A stretch of 64,000 bases of DNA from Stappia stellulata (GCF_020176715.1 NZ_JAIVMF010000005.1:181706-245705), one strand, 5' to 3'; positions 20,608-30,268 are shown, numbered from the stretch's first letter. Notes: generated from the sequence alone by a model not told the origin. Numbers and translations are program-made.

Positions 20608-22869
20608 CTAGGCGGACAGGGAGATCGCGTTGGCCGGTTCCCGGTCGGCGGCCAGGCGCGCTTCGGTCGCGGGAACAGTGTCCGGCGGGACCGGACGGGA
20701 CAGGTAGAAGCCCTGCAGACGGTCGCAATTGGTCCGCTGCAGGATCGCGGCCTGCTGACGTGTCTCGATGCCTTCCGCGACCACCTTCATGCCGAGCGCC
20801 TCTCCCAGATCGATGATCGTCGACAGGATCGCATGCGCATGCGGCGCGATCTCGAGATCGGCGATGAAGCTGCGGTCGATCTTCAGCGTGTCGAAGGGGA
20901 AGCGGCGCAGATAACTCAGGCTCGAATAGCCGACGCCGAAATCGTCCAGGGCAACGCGGATGCCCATCTCCTGCACCTGCTTGAGGGTGGACAGGATGTT
21001 GCTGTCGTTGTCGGCAAAGACCGTTTCGGTGACCTCAATTTCCAGTCGCGTCGGCTCGAACTCGCAGGCCTTTAGCGTCTCGCGCAGGTCGTCGATGAAC
21101 CGCGGGTGGCGAAACTGGCTCGGGGAGACGTTGACGGCGAGCCCCAGATGCGGCCAGGCGGCGGCATCCTGGCAGGCCTTGCGCAGGACATAGAGGCCGA
21201 GCTCGTTGATCAGCCCGATCTCCTCTGCGATCGGCACGAAGACGCTGGGGCTGACCGGTCCCATCTTCGGATCGGTCCAGCGCAAAAGCGCCTCGACCGA
21301 CAGCACGGTCGCGCCGTCGATGGTGGTCTGCGGCTGATAGACGACCGTCAGCCGGTCCTGTCCGATCGCCTCGCGCAGCGCATGGGCGAGATTTTCGCGC
21401 GTGCGGACATGTTCTTCCATGCTGATGTCGAAGAAGGCCCAGCGGCCGCGGCCCGCGCCCTTGGCCGAATAGAGCGCGATGTCCGCCTTTCGCAGCAACT
21501 CGCCCATCGACAGGCTGTCTTCCGGGGCGATCGCCGCGCCGACGCTGAGGCTGACGTGCAGGTGGGTCCCGCTGATGTACATGGGGATCGCGAAACGGTC
21601 CTGGATGCGGCGCAGCACATGCTCGATCGCGGTGCGCGACGCATAGCCTGGCAGAAGGAGCGCGAATTCATCGCCGCTGATGCGGGCAAGGGTCGCCTCG
21701 TCGGGCACCAGCACGCGCAGGCGGCGGGCGGCCTCGCGGATGACTTCGTCGCCGGCCGCATGGCCAAGCGTGTCGTTGATGTCCTTGAAGTGGTCGAGGT
21801 CGATGTAGATGACCCCGATGAGGCCCTTGTCGGCATCCCAACGGGTGAGCTCGTCGTGGAACCGGTCGGCGAAGAAGTCCCTGTTCGCGAGCCCGGTCAG
21901 GCTGTCGTGCAGGGCGGCGTGCTGGGCGCGGGCCTCGCTCTCGGCGAGGCGACGGGTGTTCTGGCGGGTGTAGAACAGAACGACGCTGGTCAGGCCCGCG
22001 ATCGTTGCGGCAAGAAAGAACAGCATCGGGCCAACGCCCGACAGGATTTTGGTCCCCGGCTTGTTCGCCGTCCAGGTCAGATAGCCGATTGGCATTCCGA
22101 GCGGCGAGCGCAGATCGAAGGTCGCCGTCGCCCCGGGCCGGTCGGCGCCCGGGCTCGCACTCAGGCCATCGACACCGGACCGGGTCTCCAGGGCCGAGAG
22201 CCGGGAGCCTTCAAGCTTCTTGACGCTGACCAGAACCGCCGGCGGACGCCGGTTTGCGACGAACTGCTTGAGCTCGGGGGAAATGGCGGTGACGGACACA
22301 AAGGCGAGTTCGCCCTCGTGGAGGGCGAAACCGGTTTCGTGGATGGAGCGGGTGAAGCCGTTGAGCGGGCGCTCGATCACGAAGAGGCCGGAGGGCAGGG
22401 GCCTGAAGCGGGTGATGAACTTCGCCCGGGTGCGGGCGATCAGCGGCCAGATGCTCGAGATCAGCTCGCGGCTGGCATCGGGAGAAAGCTGCTGGCCGCG
22501 CAGCGCATTGTAGATCGGCTCACCGGTCTCGCCGACGACAACGGTCTGGTCATGGCCGTGGTTGGTGTAGAGCCACCGCCCGAGATTGGCGTCGAGCCAC
22601 TGGGTGCTGGCACTCAGCGGGCGCGTGTAGTAGTCGGCGAGATCCCAGACCGCCGCCCCCTCCTGTTCCTTTGCCAGGATTTCAAGCTGGAGTTGCGTGC
22701 TGCCGCGCAGGAGCTGGCGCTCGCTTTCCATCGCGGCGTGATCGGCGGAGCGGGAGGTATAAGCAATCAGCGCAACGGAAAAGGCGATCGCAAGCAGCAC
22801 CAGTCCCACAACCGGGAACAGGATCGTGTTTGCAAGTCTCGCGCCGTTGTCTGTCTTGTTGATCGTCAT
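20608..22869 (-). CDS. Membrane CHASE4-like sensor with GGDEF and EAL domains
   Basis: The 753-residue protein has an N-terminal transmembrane helix, a periplasmic sensor of CHASE4 type (residues about 40-270, with AAVWDLADYYTRP), a second helix, a GGDEF domain and a C-terminal EAL domain. The GGDEF site reads SGDEF and lacks an upstream RxxD inhibitory site. The EAL active-site residues all appear kept: EALLRW, NVSPSQF, EVTE, LDDFGVGYSSLSYL, KIDRSFI, AEGIET. It is therefore at least a predicted c-di-GMP phosphodiesterase. ATG at 22869 is chosen for its AGAGG site; two in-frame ATGs upstream lack one. Confidence 0.9.
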   Translation of the reverse strand: MTINKTDNGARLANTILFPVVGLVLLAIAFSVALIAYTSRSADHAAMESERQLLRGSTQLQLEILAKEQEGAAVWDLADYYTRPLSASTQWLDANLGRWLYTNHGHDQTVVVGETGEPIYNALRGQQLSPDASRELISSIWPLIARTRAKFITRFRPLPSGLFVIERPLNGFTRSIHETGFALHEGELAFVSVTAISPELKQFVANRRPPAVLVSVKKLEGSRLSALETRSGVDGLSASPGADRPGATATFDLRSPLGMPIGYLTWTANKPGTKILSGVGPMLFFLAATIAGLTSVVLFYTRQNTRRLAESEARAQHAALHDSLTGLANRDFFADRFHDELTRWDADKGLIGVIYIDLDHFKDINDTLGHAAGDEVIREAARRLRVLVPDEATLARISGDEFALLLPGYASRTAIEHVLRRIQDRFAIPMYISGTHLHVSLSVGAAIAPEDSLSMGELLRKADIALYSAKGAGRGRWAFFDISMEEHVRTRENLAHALREAIGQDRLTVVYQPQTTIDGATVLSVEALLRWTDPKMGPVSPSVFVPIAEEIGLINELGLYVLRKACQDAAAWPHLGLAVNVSPSQFRHPRFIDDLRETLKACEFEPTRLEIEVTETVFADNDSNILSTLKQVQEMGIRVALDDFGVGYSSLSYLRRFPFDTLKIDRSFIADLEIAPHAHAILSTIIDLGEALGMKVVAEGIETRQQAAILQRTNCDRLQGFYLSRPVPPDTVPATEARLAADREPANAISLSA

Positions 22870-23030
22870 CCACGCCTCTTTGAGCACGGACAATGGTTGC
22901 ATGGTCCGTTTAATAAATAGCATCGAAGCGTGGTTAACGCGGCTTAATCATTGTGTCGCTTGCCGCGTGATTCGCAAGCGATTGTGAGCTCGGCGGTCCC
23001 TCGGAGCCAATGCGCCAGCGTGTCCGGTGA

Positions 23031-23195
23031 TCAGCCCGCCTTGCAACCGACGGGCGGTGTTCGCGCGGCGCGGCACCGGCGGGAGCAGAATTTCACCTCG
23101 TCCCAGACTGCTTCCCATTTGCGCCGCCAGGTGAAGGGTCGGCCGCAGGCCGCGCAGGCCTTTTGGGGAAGGCCGCGTTTCTTGCGCATTTTCAT
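23031..23195 (-). CDS. DUF2256 family zinc-ribbon-like small protein
   Basis: This 54-residue protein begins [20 protein letters not shown] and continues with a [17 protein letters not shown] segment and C-terminal SRRCRAAR. The two cysteine pairs (CxxC and CxxxC) would bind one zinc. DUF2256 has no known biochemical role. Its ATG overlaps the stop of the upstream DCC gene by 4 bp, so it is the last gene of a three-gene coupled operon. Confidence 0.85.
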   Translation of the reverse strand: MKMRKKRGLPQKACAACGRPFTWRRKWEAVWDEVKFCSRRCRAARTPPVGCKAG

Positions 23196-23596
23196 GTGGG
23201 TGCGGATCGGTTTTCCGTTTTCGACTGTGCGGCCGCGCGGAGCCGACGGTTGCGCTGCTGCCAGGCGAGGAAGCCGCGATAGCCGAGCTCGGCGAGCTGC
23301 CGGATGCCGGGAACCGAAAACACCCAGGCCACATGCCGGAAGCCGGGCAGGGCGCGCCAGATCCGGGCGAAGGCGCCGACGCCGATGTGCCAGGTCCCGT
23401 CCCGGTCCCGGACGTGGAAGCGTCCGAGCAACTCCCCCCGGCTCTTGCCGTCGGGAAGGGCGTCATCGCTCAGGCGGGTGATGTCGCGCCAGTCGATGGC
23501 CTGTGCCGTGTCGATGCGGGAATAGAAGCGGATCTCGGCACGACAGACCGGACAGTCGCCATCGTGAAAGACGGTGATCGCAGGGGCGTTGGTCAC
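23192..23596 (-). CDS. DCC family thiol-disulfide oxidoreductase-like protein (DUF393)
   Basis: The 134-residue protein has the family signature [19 protein letters not shown] with the CxxC redox pair at Cys15 and Cys18, followed by [16 protein letters not shown] and a C-terminal half ending in basic residues. DCC proteins are predicted thiol-disulfide oxidoreductases with few characterised members. The start is GTG at 23596, set by a GTGA overlap with the glutathione peroxidase stop; its own stop overlaps the DUF2256 start. The frame open further upstream is only the shadow of the peroxidase gene. Confidence 0.83.
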   Translation of the reverse strand: MTNAPAITVFHDGDCPVCRAEIRFYSRIDTAQAIDWRDITRLSDDALPDGKSRGELLGRFHVRDRDGTWHIGVGAFARIWRALPGFRHVAWVFSVPGIRQLAELGYRGFLAWQQRNRRLRAAAQSKTENRSAPT

Positions 23597-24156
23597 GACG
23601 CCCCGCTTCCAGCCAGGCTGCGCAGGATGGCGTCGCGCAGCTTCGGCGAATCGGGCGCGGTCATCGGCGTGTACCAGTCGATCAGACGGCCGTCGGGGCC
23701 GATCAGGTACTTGTGGAAGTTCCAGCGCGGCTTGCCGAGCGGGCCGGCCTGCGCGCTCGCCCATTTGTAGAAGGGCGTCGCATTGTCGCCAACGACGGTG
23801 GTCTTGTTGGTCAGGGGAAAATCGACCCGGTAGGCCGATTGGGTGAAGTCCTCGATGTCGGCTTCCGTTCCCGGTTCCTGGCCGCCGAAGTCGTTGGACG
23901 GCACGCCGATCACCACGAGACCCTTGTCGCGGTGCTCCGCGTAAAGCGCCTGAAGCGGGGCATATTGCTGGGTGAAGCTGCAGCGCGAGGCCGTGTTGAC
24001 CACCAGCACCGTCTTGCCCTTGTAGGCCGACAGCGGCAGGGGCGTGCCGTCGATTGCGGTGAGGGAAAACTCGTGGGCGGTGCGCGCGTCCTGCGCGGCC
24101 GCGGCCGGTGCGAGTGCTGCGGTCAGCACCATCGCCAGTCCAATGCGTGACAGCAT
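23593..24156 (-). CDS. Glutathione peroxidase family protein, exported
   Basis: This 187-residue thiol peroxidase has a signal peptide (residues 1-21, ending AAAAQD), so it should act in the periplasm. The peroxidatic Cys is Cys59 in NTASRCSFTQQY; GVPSNDFGGQEPG and KPRWNFHKYLI supply the remaining family motifs, including the catalytic Gln and Trp-Asn. The Cys form is probably reduced by thioredoxin-like donors rather than glutathione. ATG at 24156 follows AAGGAGA. It heads the coupled operon with the DCC and DUF2256 genes. Confidence 0.9.
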   Translation of the reverse strand: MLSRIGLAMVLTAALAPAAAAQDARTAHEFSLTAIDGTPLPLSAYKGKTVLVVNTASRCSFTQQYAPLQALYAEHRDKGLVVIGVPSNDFGGQEPGTEADIEDFTQSAYRVDFPLTNKTTVVGDNATPFYKWASAQAGPLGKPRWNFHKYLIGPDGRLIDWYTPMTAPDSPKLRDAILRSLAGSGAS

Positions 24157-24246
24157 GACGGTCTCCTTGATCGGTTCAGAGAGATTACGCAGCACGGTCA
24201 CCGGCGGATCGACCGCCGTCCCGGACGAAATGCCGCAGCCGGTCCG

Positions 24247-24960
24247 TCAGGTGATCAGTTGCAGGCCGCGGAAGCTGACGTGGCCGTCGCGCCCGACGAT
24301 GATGTGATCGTGCAGCGCGATGCCGAGCGGCTTGGCGATCTCGGCGATCTGGTTGGTCATCTGGATGTCCGCGCGCGAGGGCGTCGGATCGCCGGAGGGG
24401 TGGTTGTGCACCAGAACGATGGCGCTGGCGGAGAGTTCCAGCGCCCGTTTCATCACCTCGCGGGGATAGACCGGCGTGTGGTCGATGGTGCCGCGCTGCT
24501 GCACCTCGTCGGCGATCAGCGCGTTCTTCTTGTCCAGGAAGAGGATGCGGAACTCTTCCCGGTCCGAATAGGCCATGGCGGTGCGCACATAGTCGAGCAC
24601 CGCCGACCAGGAGGACAGGATCTGCTTGCCCTGCACCTGGCCGCGCAGGAAGCGTTGCGCAACCGCATGGGCAAGCTTCAGCTCCACCACCACCCGGTCG
24701 CCGACGCCGCGCACCTCCTTGAGCCGGGCGGGCGGGGCGGCGAGCACCTCCGCGAAGGACCCGAAGCGCGCGATCAGCGCCTTGGCGATGGGCTTGGTGT
24801 CGGCCCGCTTGATCGGCGAAAACAGCAGGAGCTCCAGAAGCTCGTAGTCCTGGAGCGCCTCGTGTCCGCCGTCGCGGAAGCGCTGGCGCAGCCGGTCGCG
24901 ATGCCCGTGGAAATGCGGTGTGGAGCCGGCGTCGGAAAATCCGTTGCTGTCCTGGCTCAT
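24247..24960 (-). CDS. radC: RadC family JAB-domain protein
   Basis: The 237-residue protein has an N-terminal helix-hairpin-helix-like region ([38 protein letters not shown]) and a C-terminal JAB/MPN domain with metal ligands in [17 protein letters not shown]. Although named as a DNA repair protein, its function is unresolved, and it may be a metalloprotease or nuclease. It lies 21 bp after the map stop on the same strand and is probably co-transcribed with it. Confidence 0.93.
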   Translation of the reverse strand: MSQDSNGFSDAGSTPHFHGHRDRLRQRFRDGGHEALQDYELLELLLFSPIKRADTKPIAKALIARFGSFAEVLAAPPARLKEVRGVGDRVVVELKLAHAVAQRFLRGQVQGKQILSSWSAVLDYVRTAMAYSDREEFRILFLDKKNALIADEVQQRGTIDHTPVYPREVMKRALELSASAIVLVHNHPSGDPTPSRADIQMTNQIAEIAKPLGIALHDHIIVGRDGHVSFRGLQLIT

Positions 24961-24981
24961 CTACACGGGGCCTCCGCGCTG

Positions 24982-25815
24982 TCAGGAGGGGGTGTGCGCG
25001 GCGGGATTGTCGAGCCCGGCTGGCGACAGCGTGAAGATCTCGCAGCCGTCCTCGGTGATGCCGACCGAATGTTCGAACTGCGCCGACAGCGAGCGGTCGC
25101 GGGTCACGGCCGTCCAGCCGTCCGACAGCACCTTCACATGCGGGCGGCCCAGATTGACCATCGGCTCGATGGTGAAGATCATTCCCGGCTTCAGCTCGAT
25201 GCCTTCGCCCGGACGGCCGTAATGCAGGATGTTGGGCATGTCGTGAAACAGGCGCCCGACGCCATGGCCGCAGAAGTCGCGCACGACCGAACAGCGCTCG
25301 GCCTCGACATAGGACTGGATCGCCGCGCCGATGTCGCCGGTGGTGTTGCCGGGGCGGGCGGCCTCGATGCCGCGCAAAAGCGACTGGTAGGTCACCTCGA
25401 TCAGCCGTTCGGCGGCGCGCTTGGGACGGCCGACCGTGTACATGCGGCTGGAATCGCCGTGCCAGCCGTCGAGAATGAAGGTGACGTCGATGTTGACGAT
25501 GTCGCCGTCCTTCAGCGGCTTTTCGTTGGGAATGCCGTGGCACACCACGTGATTGATCGAGGTGCAGCTCGATTTCGTGTAGCCGCGATAGTTCAGCGTT
25601 GCCGGGACCGCATTGTGCTCCTCGCCGAAGGCGAAGACGAAATCGTCGATTTCCTGCGTCGTCGTGCCCGGCCTGACCCGCTCGACCAGCGCGTCGAGAC
25701 AGCGGGCCGTCAGTTGCCCGGCGCGATGCATCGCCTCGAAGTCCTTCGGACCGTAGAGACGGATCTGGCCGGTGTTCTTGAGTGGAGCCGTGTCGGCGTC
25801 GATGTATGTGACCAT
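24982..25815 (-). CDS. map: Type I methionine aminopeptidase
   Basis: The 277-residue enzyme removes the initiator methionine from nascent proteins. All five metal ligands are in place: two Asp (NIDVTFILDGWHGDSSRMY), His in CGHGVGRLFH, Glu in FTIEPM and Glu in QFEHSVGITEDG region; the substrate-site His is in INHVVCHGIPN. ATG at 25815 is preferred over an upstream in-frame ATG that would add non-homologous residues. Probably an operon with radC. Confidence 0.95.
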   Translation of the reverse strand: MVTYIDADTAPLKNTGQIRLYGPKDFEAMHRAGQLTARCLDALVERVRPGTTTQEIDDFVFAFGEEHNAVPATLNYRGYTKSSCTSINHVVCHGIPNEKPLKDGDIVNIDVTFILDGWHGDSSRMYTVGRPKRAAERLIEVTYQSLLRGIEAARPGNTTGDIGAAIQSYVEAERCSVVRDFCGHGVGRLFHDMPNILHYGRPGEGIELKPGMIFTIEPMVNLGRPHVKVLSDGWTAVTRDRSLSAQFEHSVGITEDGCEIFTLSPAGLDNPAAHTPS

Positions 25816-26078
25816 CGGATTTCCGTATGCATGAGGCAACGCCCGGCGCGCCATGGATCGGGACCGACGCGACGATGGCGGCAGTCCGGCGGGCCGCACA
25901 GGCATTCGCGCGTGTCCTTGACCTGACCTATAGCCATAAAACGCAGAGACCACCGGTGCAATGCGCTTTCCGCGGCGCTTGGGGGATTCTCGCACCCGCG
26001 CGGGGCGCCTGCGGGCAACTCCGAACCCCGGTTGTTGCCTCTTGCGCGCCCGCGCGCGGACGGGTACCCAGAACGTGC

Positions 26079-26163
26079 GCGGACGTGGTGGAACTGGTAG
26101 ACACAAGGGACTTAAAATCCCTCGGCCCCGGCCATGCGGGTTCGAGTCCCGCCGTCCGCACCA
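26079..26163 (+). tRNA. tRNA-Leu (anticodon TAA)
   Basis: The acceptor stem GCGGACG pairs with CGTCCGC, followed by A and an encoded CCA. The anticodon stem AGGGA/TCCCT encloses CTTAAAA, giving anticodon TAA. A long variable arm and the GGTTCGAGTCC T-arm fit a class II tRNA-Leu of 85 nt. Confidence 0.97.
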
Positions 26164-26270
26164 GTTGCAAGGTCCGTCAAAGCCGGCCAAGAGGGTGCAT
26201 GGCAATGGCGGCGCGACAGTTTCGGCGAGACGCGCCAGATGGATCGTAGACGACGAAAGACGCCCGACAC

Positions 26271-27716
26271 GTGATCTCGCTTCGCCCCGTTCTCAATGTT
26301 CTCGGCTTCCTCTATGTGGGCCTTGCCACCGCCATGCTGATCCCGGCCATGGTGGATGTGGCCGCGCGCAATGCCGACTGGCAGGCCTTCGTCATGTCGG
26401 CGCTGGTCACCGGGCTGATCGGGCTGTTGCTCTCCGTCGCCGTCGGCGGGTCGCTGAGCGAGGGGCTGAACATGCGCCAGACCTTCGTGCTCACCACGCT
26501 TTCCTGGATGACGCTGCCGGCCTTCGGGGCGCTTCCGTTCCTGTGGCTCGGCATCGGCTATGCCGACGCGGTGTTCGAGGCCGTCTCCGGCTTCACCACC
26601 ACCGGCTCGACCGTGCTGTCGGGTCTCGATGGCCTGCCGCCGGGACTGCTTGTCTGGCGCTCGCTGATGCAGTGGATGGGCGGTGTCGGCATCATCGTCA
26701 TGGCCATCGTGCTTTTGCCGTTCCTCAAGATCGGCGGCATGCAGCTTTTTCAGACGGAAAGCTCCGACCGCAGCGAGAAGATCGTGGCGCGCTCGATCGA
26801 GCTGGTGCGGCTGATCGGCGTCTCCTACCTGTTCCTGACGCTTCTGTGCGCGCTGGCCTATTGGGTCACCGGCATGAGCGTGTTCGATGCGGTCAACCAC
26901 GCCTTCACCACCATCGCCACCGGCGGCTATTCCACCCACGACGTGTCCTTCAGCTATTTCACCAATCCGGCGACCGCCTGGGTCGCCATCGTGTTCATGC
27001 TGATCGGATCGCTGCCCTTCGTGCTGTTGATCCAGGCGCTGCGCGGCGAGCCGCTCGCCCTTTGGCGCGACCCGCAGGTGCGCGCCTTCTTCGGCTTCGT
27101 GGTGCTGGTGTCGCTGGCGGTCACGGTCTATCTCGGCCTGCAGCACCGGGTGCCCTTTGACGATGCGCTGCGCATGTCGGCCTTCAACATGATCTCCGTG
27201 GTGACCGGAACCGGCTATGCCTTCGGCGATTACACCACCTGGGGCGCGCCGGTCATCGTGCTGGTGCTTCTGCTGAAATTCGTCGGCGGCTGCACGGGAT
27301 CGACCACCGGCGGCATCAAGATCTTCCGTTTTCTGGTGTTCTTCGGCACCGTGCGCGCGCATCTGCGCCGGATGGTCAGGCCCAACCGGGTGCTGCCGGA
27401 ATCCTACGGCAAGGCGCGGCTGACCAACGAGCTCTCCTTCTCGGTCCTGGCGTTCCTGGTGGTCTATATGGGCACGGTCGGCGTGCTGACGCTGGTGCTC
27501 GCCGGTTTCGATCTCGATCTCGTCACGGCGCTCTCGGCGGCGGCGACCGCGGTCGGCAACGTCGGGCCGGGGCTTGGCCCGATCATCGGGCCGAGCGGCA
27601 ACTTCGCGCCGCTACCGGATGGCGCCAAGTGGATCCTGTCCTTCGCCATGCTGATGGGGCGCCTCGAACTCTTCACCGTTCTCGTGCTGCTCGACCCGGA
27701 TTTCTGGTCGCGCTGA
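26271..27716 (+). CDS. TrkH family potassium uptake protein
   Basis: The 481-residue polytopic membrane protein is the K+-translocating subunit of a Trk system. Filter-loop motifs recur in the four pore repeats: VSGFTTTGSTVLSG, HAFTTIATGGYSTHD, SVVTGTGYAFGDYTTWG and AAATAVGNVGPGLGPI; the GGCTGSTTGGIK segment is typical of TrkH. A cytosolic TrkA partner is needed but not encoded here. The start is GTG at 26271 with only a weak GAAAGA upstream. The gene follows the tRNA-Leu by 107 bp. Confidence 0.94.
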   Translation: MISLRPVLNVLGFLYVGLATAMLIPAMVDVAARNADWQAFVMSALVTGLIGLLLSVAVGGSLSEGLNMRQTFVLTTLSWMTLPAFGALPFLWLGIGYADAVFEAVSGFTTTGSTVLSGLDGLPPGLLVWRSLMQWMGGVGIIVMAIVLLPFLKIGGMQLFQTESSDRSEKIVARSIELVRLIGVSYLFLTLLCALAYWVTGMSVFDAVNHAFTTIATGGYSTHDVSFSYFTNPATAWVAIVFMLIGSLPFVLLIQALRGEPLALWRDPQVRAFFGFVVLVSLAVTVYLGLQHRVPFDDALRMSAFNMISVVTGTGYAFGDYTTWGAPVIVLVLLLKFVGGCTGSTTGGIKIFRFLVFFGTVRAHLRRMVRPNRVLPESYGKARLTNELSFSVLAFLVVYMGTVGVLTLVLAGFDLDLVTALSAAATAVGNVGPGLGPIIGPSGNFAPLPDGAKWILSFAMLMGRLELFTVLVLLDPDFWSR

Positions 27717-27743
27717 GCCCCTCTTCCGTCAGGAGGCCCTGCC

Positions 27744-28448
27744 TTGCAGTTTCCCGAAGCACTGGTGAGCGGGCGGCTCACGCGTCGCTACAAGCGGTTT
27801 CTTGCCGATGTCGTGCTCGACGACACGGGCGAGGAGATCACCGCCCATTGCGCCAATCCGGGCGCGATGCTGGGGCTGACGGCACCGGGATCGCGCGTCT
27901 ATCTCTCGCGCTCCGACAATCCGAAACGCAAGCTGAAGTACTCCTGGGAGCTGATCGAGGCCGACGGGGCGCTGGTGGGGATCAACACCGCCCATCCCAA
28001 TGCGCTGGTCGAGGAAGCGCTGCAGGCCGGGCTGGTCCCGGAGCTTTCAGGCTTCGCCAGTCTGCGCCGCGAGGTCAAATACGGCCGCAACTCGCGCATC
28101 GACATCCTGCTGGAGGCGGAGAGCGCGCCGCCGGTCTATGTCGAGGTGAAGAACGTGCATCTGATGCGCGCCGCCGGGCTTGCGGAATTTCCCGATTCGG
28201 TGACCGCGCGGGGGGCGAAACATCTCGTCGAGATGTCGGACATGGTGGCCGCCGGCGCGCGCGCCGCGATGGTCTATCTGGTGCAGCGGGGCGATTGCGA
28301 AACGTTGTCGCTCGCCCGCGACATCGACCCGGCCTATGCGGCGGCCTTCGACGCGGCGCGGGCGGCCGGCGTCGAGGCCTATGCGCTCGGCTGCAGCGTC
28401 AGCCCGAGCGAGATCGTCGCCGACCGGACTGTCGCGCTCAACCCGTGA
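27744..28448 (+). CDS. sfsA: SfsA family DNA-binding/nuclease protein
   Basis: The 234-residue protein shows the SfsA pattern: [42 protein letters not shown], and [12 protein letters not shown], where the PD-D/ExK-like core (VEVK) lies. E. coli SfsA was named for stimulating maltose use; the fold suggests a nuclease. The start is TTG at 27744, decided by a perfect AGGAGG 7 bp upstream and homology beginning there. It follows trkH by 27 bp and may share its transcript. Confidence 0.92.
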   Translation: MQFPEALVSGRLTRRYKRFLADVVLDDTGEEITAHCANPGAMLGLTAPGSRVYLSRSDNPKRKLKYSWELIEADGALVGINTAHPNALVEEALQAGLVPELSGFASLRREVKYGRNSRIDILLEAESAPPVYVEVKNVHLMRAAGLAEFPDSVTARGAKHLVEMSDMVAAGARAAMVYLVQRGDCETLSLARDIDPAYAAAFDAARAAGVEAYALGCSVSPSEIVADRTVALNP

Positions 28449-28453
28449 CGGGC

Positions 28454-28467
28454 GCGCGTGCACGCGC
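28454..28467. repeat. 14-bp perfect palindrome in convergent gap
   Basis: GCGCGTGCACGCGC is self-complementary and lies between the convergent sfsA and L,D-transpeptidase genes. It has no T-run on either side, so a terminator role is unproven. Confidence 0.4.
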
Positions 28468-28489
28468 CACGGGTCAGTGCCGTGACGAC

Positions 28490-29206
28490 TTAAGCGACGC
28501 CGCCGGGACCCTGCTTCACAACGATGGGGGCGTTGTTCGGCACCCGGGCCGCCAGGTCGATGATGTCCTGGTTGAGCAGGCGCACGCAGCCCGACGAGAC
28601 CGCCTTGCCGATGGACCAGACCTCCATCGTGCCGTGCACCCGGTAGATCGTGTCGCGTCCACCCTCGAAGATGTAGAGCGCCCGGGCGCCGAGCGGATTC
28701 TGCAGGCCCGGCTCCATGCCGTTGCGGTATTTCTCCAGCTCCGGCTCGCGCTCGATCATCTCCGCCGGCGGCGTCCAGCGCGGCCACGCCCGCTTGTAGG
28801 CAATCCGCGCGCGTCCGCTCCAGGAGAAGCCGGCCCGGCCGATGCCGACGCCGTAGCGCAGCGCCTGGCCGTTCTCCATCACCAGGTAGAGAAAGCGGTT
28901 CGGGGTGTCGACGACCAGCGTCCCGGCGCGCTCCTGCGTCGGGTAATCCACCACCTGGCGGAAGTAGACCGGATCGAGCTTGCGCAGGTCGACGGCGGGG
29001 ATCGGGAATTTCTCCTGCGGCATCGCCGCATACATCGCCAGGTAATAGGGATCGATCGCGGAGGGGCCGGCGACAACGGGGCCCGGACGCCGTGCCGTTC
29101 CGGTGGTGCAGCCGGCAAGAGCGAGCCCGGCCGCCCCGGTGATCAGGGCGCGGCGTGTCAGGAGGCTTGAAGAAGGAGCAGCGGTATGTGTCATCGTGTG
29201 TCGCAT
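28490..29206 (-). CDS. L,D-transpeptidase (YkuD domain), predicted Tat lipoprotein
   Basis: This 238-residue protein has a twin-arginine-like signal (TRRALITGAAG) and a lipobox LALAGC with Cys33, suggesting export and lipid anchoring. The YkuD domain covers about residues 95-235, with catalytic His191 in HGTMEVWSIG and Cys207 in SSGCVRL. It should act on periplasmic peptidoglycan or on outer-membrane protein attachment. It differs from the short exported member at 4234 by its longer N-terminal region. The start has no clear ribosome-binding site; ATG 29194 is an alternative. Confidence 0.91.
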   Translation of the reverse strand: MRHTMTHTAAPSSSLLTRRALITGAAGLALAGCTTGTARRPGPVVAGPSAIDPYYLAMYAAMPQEKFPIPAVDLRKLDPVYFRQVVDYPTQERAGTLVVDTPNRFLYLVMENGQALRYGVGIGRAGFSWSGRARIAYKRAWPRWTPPAEMIEREPELEKYRNGMEPGLQNPLGARALYIFEGGRDTIYRVHGTMEVWSIGKAVSSGCVRLLNQDIIDLAARVPNNAPIVVKQGPGGVA

Positions 29207-29279
29207 GTCATGAGAAAAGCAAGGCAGCCGGCGGTTTGCGCGGCGGCGGAACGGTCTGCGTGGCCGGTGTCGGTCGCGC

Positions 29280-29654
29280 TCAGCGCGGAGGCGGCGTCAG
29301 CCGACCCATCGCGACCGGCGCGGGTTCCTGCCAGACGACCTGCAGGTGCCGGCCCCTGACGGGCGCCGGCACGGCGAGGGGCGGTGCAAACGGAAGGATG
29401 TAGCCGACACAGGCGCCCGCGCGCGGGCAGGTTTTCGATGTGAAGGCACCGCTTCGCTCATCGGCCGCGTCGAGCTGTGCGACGCTTGAGGTCGCGCCCG
29501 CCCCGGCGGGCAGGGCCGCGGCTGCGGGGTCGAGCGAGACCGGGTGCGACGCCAGGCTCAATGCACGCGCCGCCGATGCGTCGATGTGCACCGACGCCAG
29601 CAGCAGAAGGGCAAAGATGACCGCGCGCCGGGCGCTGAGGCGAAAAATATCCAT
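29280..29654 (-). CDS. Hypothetical exported protein
   Basis: The 124-residue protein begins MDIFRLSARRAVIFALLLLASV, a convincing signal peptide, then a small Ala/Pro-rich mature part with two cysteines in KTCPRAGACVGY that could form a disulfide. No family was recognised. A GGCT/AGCC inverted repeat overlaps the region just upstream of the start. It sits between the second L,D-transpeptidase gene and gpt on the same strand. Coding status rests on the signal peptide and typical codon use. Confidence 0.6.
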   Translation of the reverse strand: MDIFRLSARRAVIFALLLLASVHIDASAARALSLASHPVSLDPAAAALPAGAGATSSVAQLDAADERSGAFTSKTCPRAGACVGYILPFAPPLAVPAPVRGRHLQVVWQEPAPVAMGRLTPPPR

Positions 29655-29758
29655 AGGCTGTTATAGCCTTCGAAAATGCGCCGAAATATGGGCATTTTCT
29701 CACTTTTTTGCGAGTGGGCAGCTGCCTTGCGCGTCCTGCAGGGCAGCTGCGCCTGCGC

Positions 29759-30268
29759 TCAGCCTTGGGTGCTCTTGGCGATCGGCGGCTGAAACTGCCA
29801 GCCCATGTCCCAGGGAAAATAGATCCAGGTGTCCTGCGAGACCTCGGTGACGAAAGTGTCGACCAGCGGCCGGCCCATCGGCTTGGCGTAGACGGTGGCG
29901 AAATGCGCATCCGGCAGCATGTCGCGCACGACGCGGGCCGTCTTGCCGGTGTCGACGAGATCGTCGATCACGAGCACGCTTGCGCCCTTGCCGCCCTTCA
30001 GGTTGATGACGTCGTGGTCGACGGGCTTGATGACCTGCAAGGCACCCTGTTCCTCGTAGTCGTGGTAGGAGGCGATGCAGACCGTCTCGATCATGCGGAT
30101 GCCGAGCTCCCGGGCAACGATGGCCGCCGGTACGAGGCCGCCTCGGGTGATGCAGACAATCGCTTCCCACGTTCCCTGACCCGACAGGCGCCACGCAAGG
30201 GCGCGGCTGTCGCGGTGGAACTGGTCCCAGGAAACGGGAAAGGCTTTCGGCTGTTGCGGGTCTTCCAT
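29759..30268 (-). CDS. gpt: Xanthine (guanine) phosphoribosyltransferase
   Basis: This 169-residue purine-salvage enzyme makes XMP or GMP from the base and PRPP. The PRPP-binding motif is [13 protein letters not shown], preceded by [18 protein letters not shown] and followed by the family C terminus [18 protein letters not shown]. The length fits Gpt of this order. The upstream gene on the same strand is the CinA-like molybdopterin-binding protein, 31 bp away, so the two probably share a transcript. Confidence 0.93.
   Translation of the reverse strand: MEDPQQPKAFPVSWDQFHRDSRALAWRLSGQGTWEAIVCITRGGLVPAAIVARELGIRMIETVCIASYHDYEEQGALQVIKPVDHDVINLKGGKGASVLVIDDLVDTGKTARVVRDMLPDAHFATVYAKPMGRPLVDTFVTEVSQDTWIYFPWDMGWQFQPPIAKSTQG

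Noticed and set aside
22934..22947. TTAA-N6-TTAA upstream of the GGDEF-EAL gene as a CtrA box
   Set aside because: The spacer is 6 bp rather than 7; it may bind weakly but does not meet the full motif.
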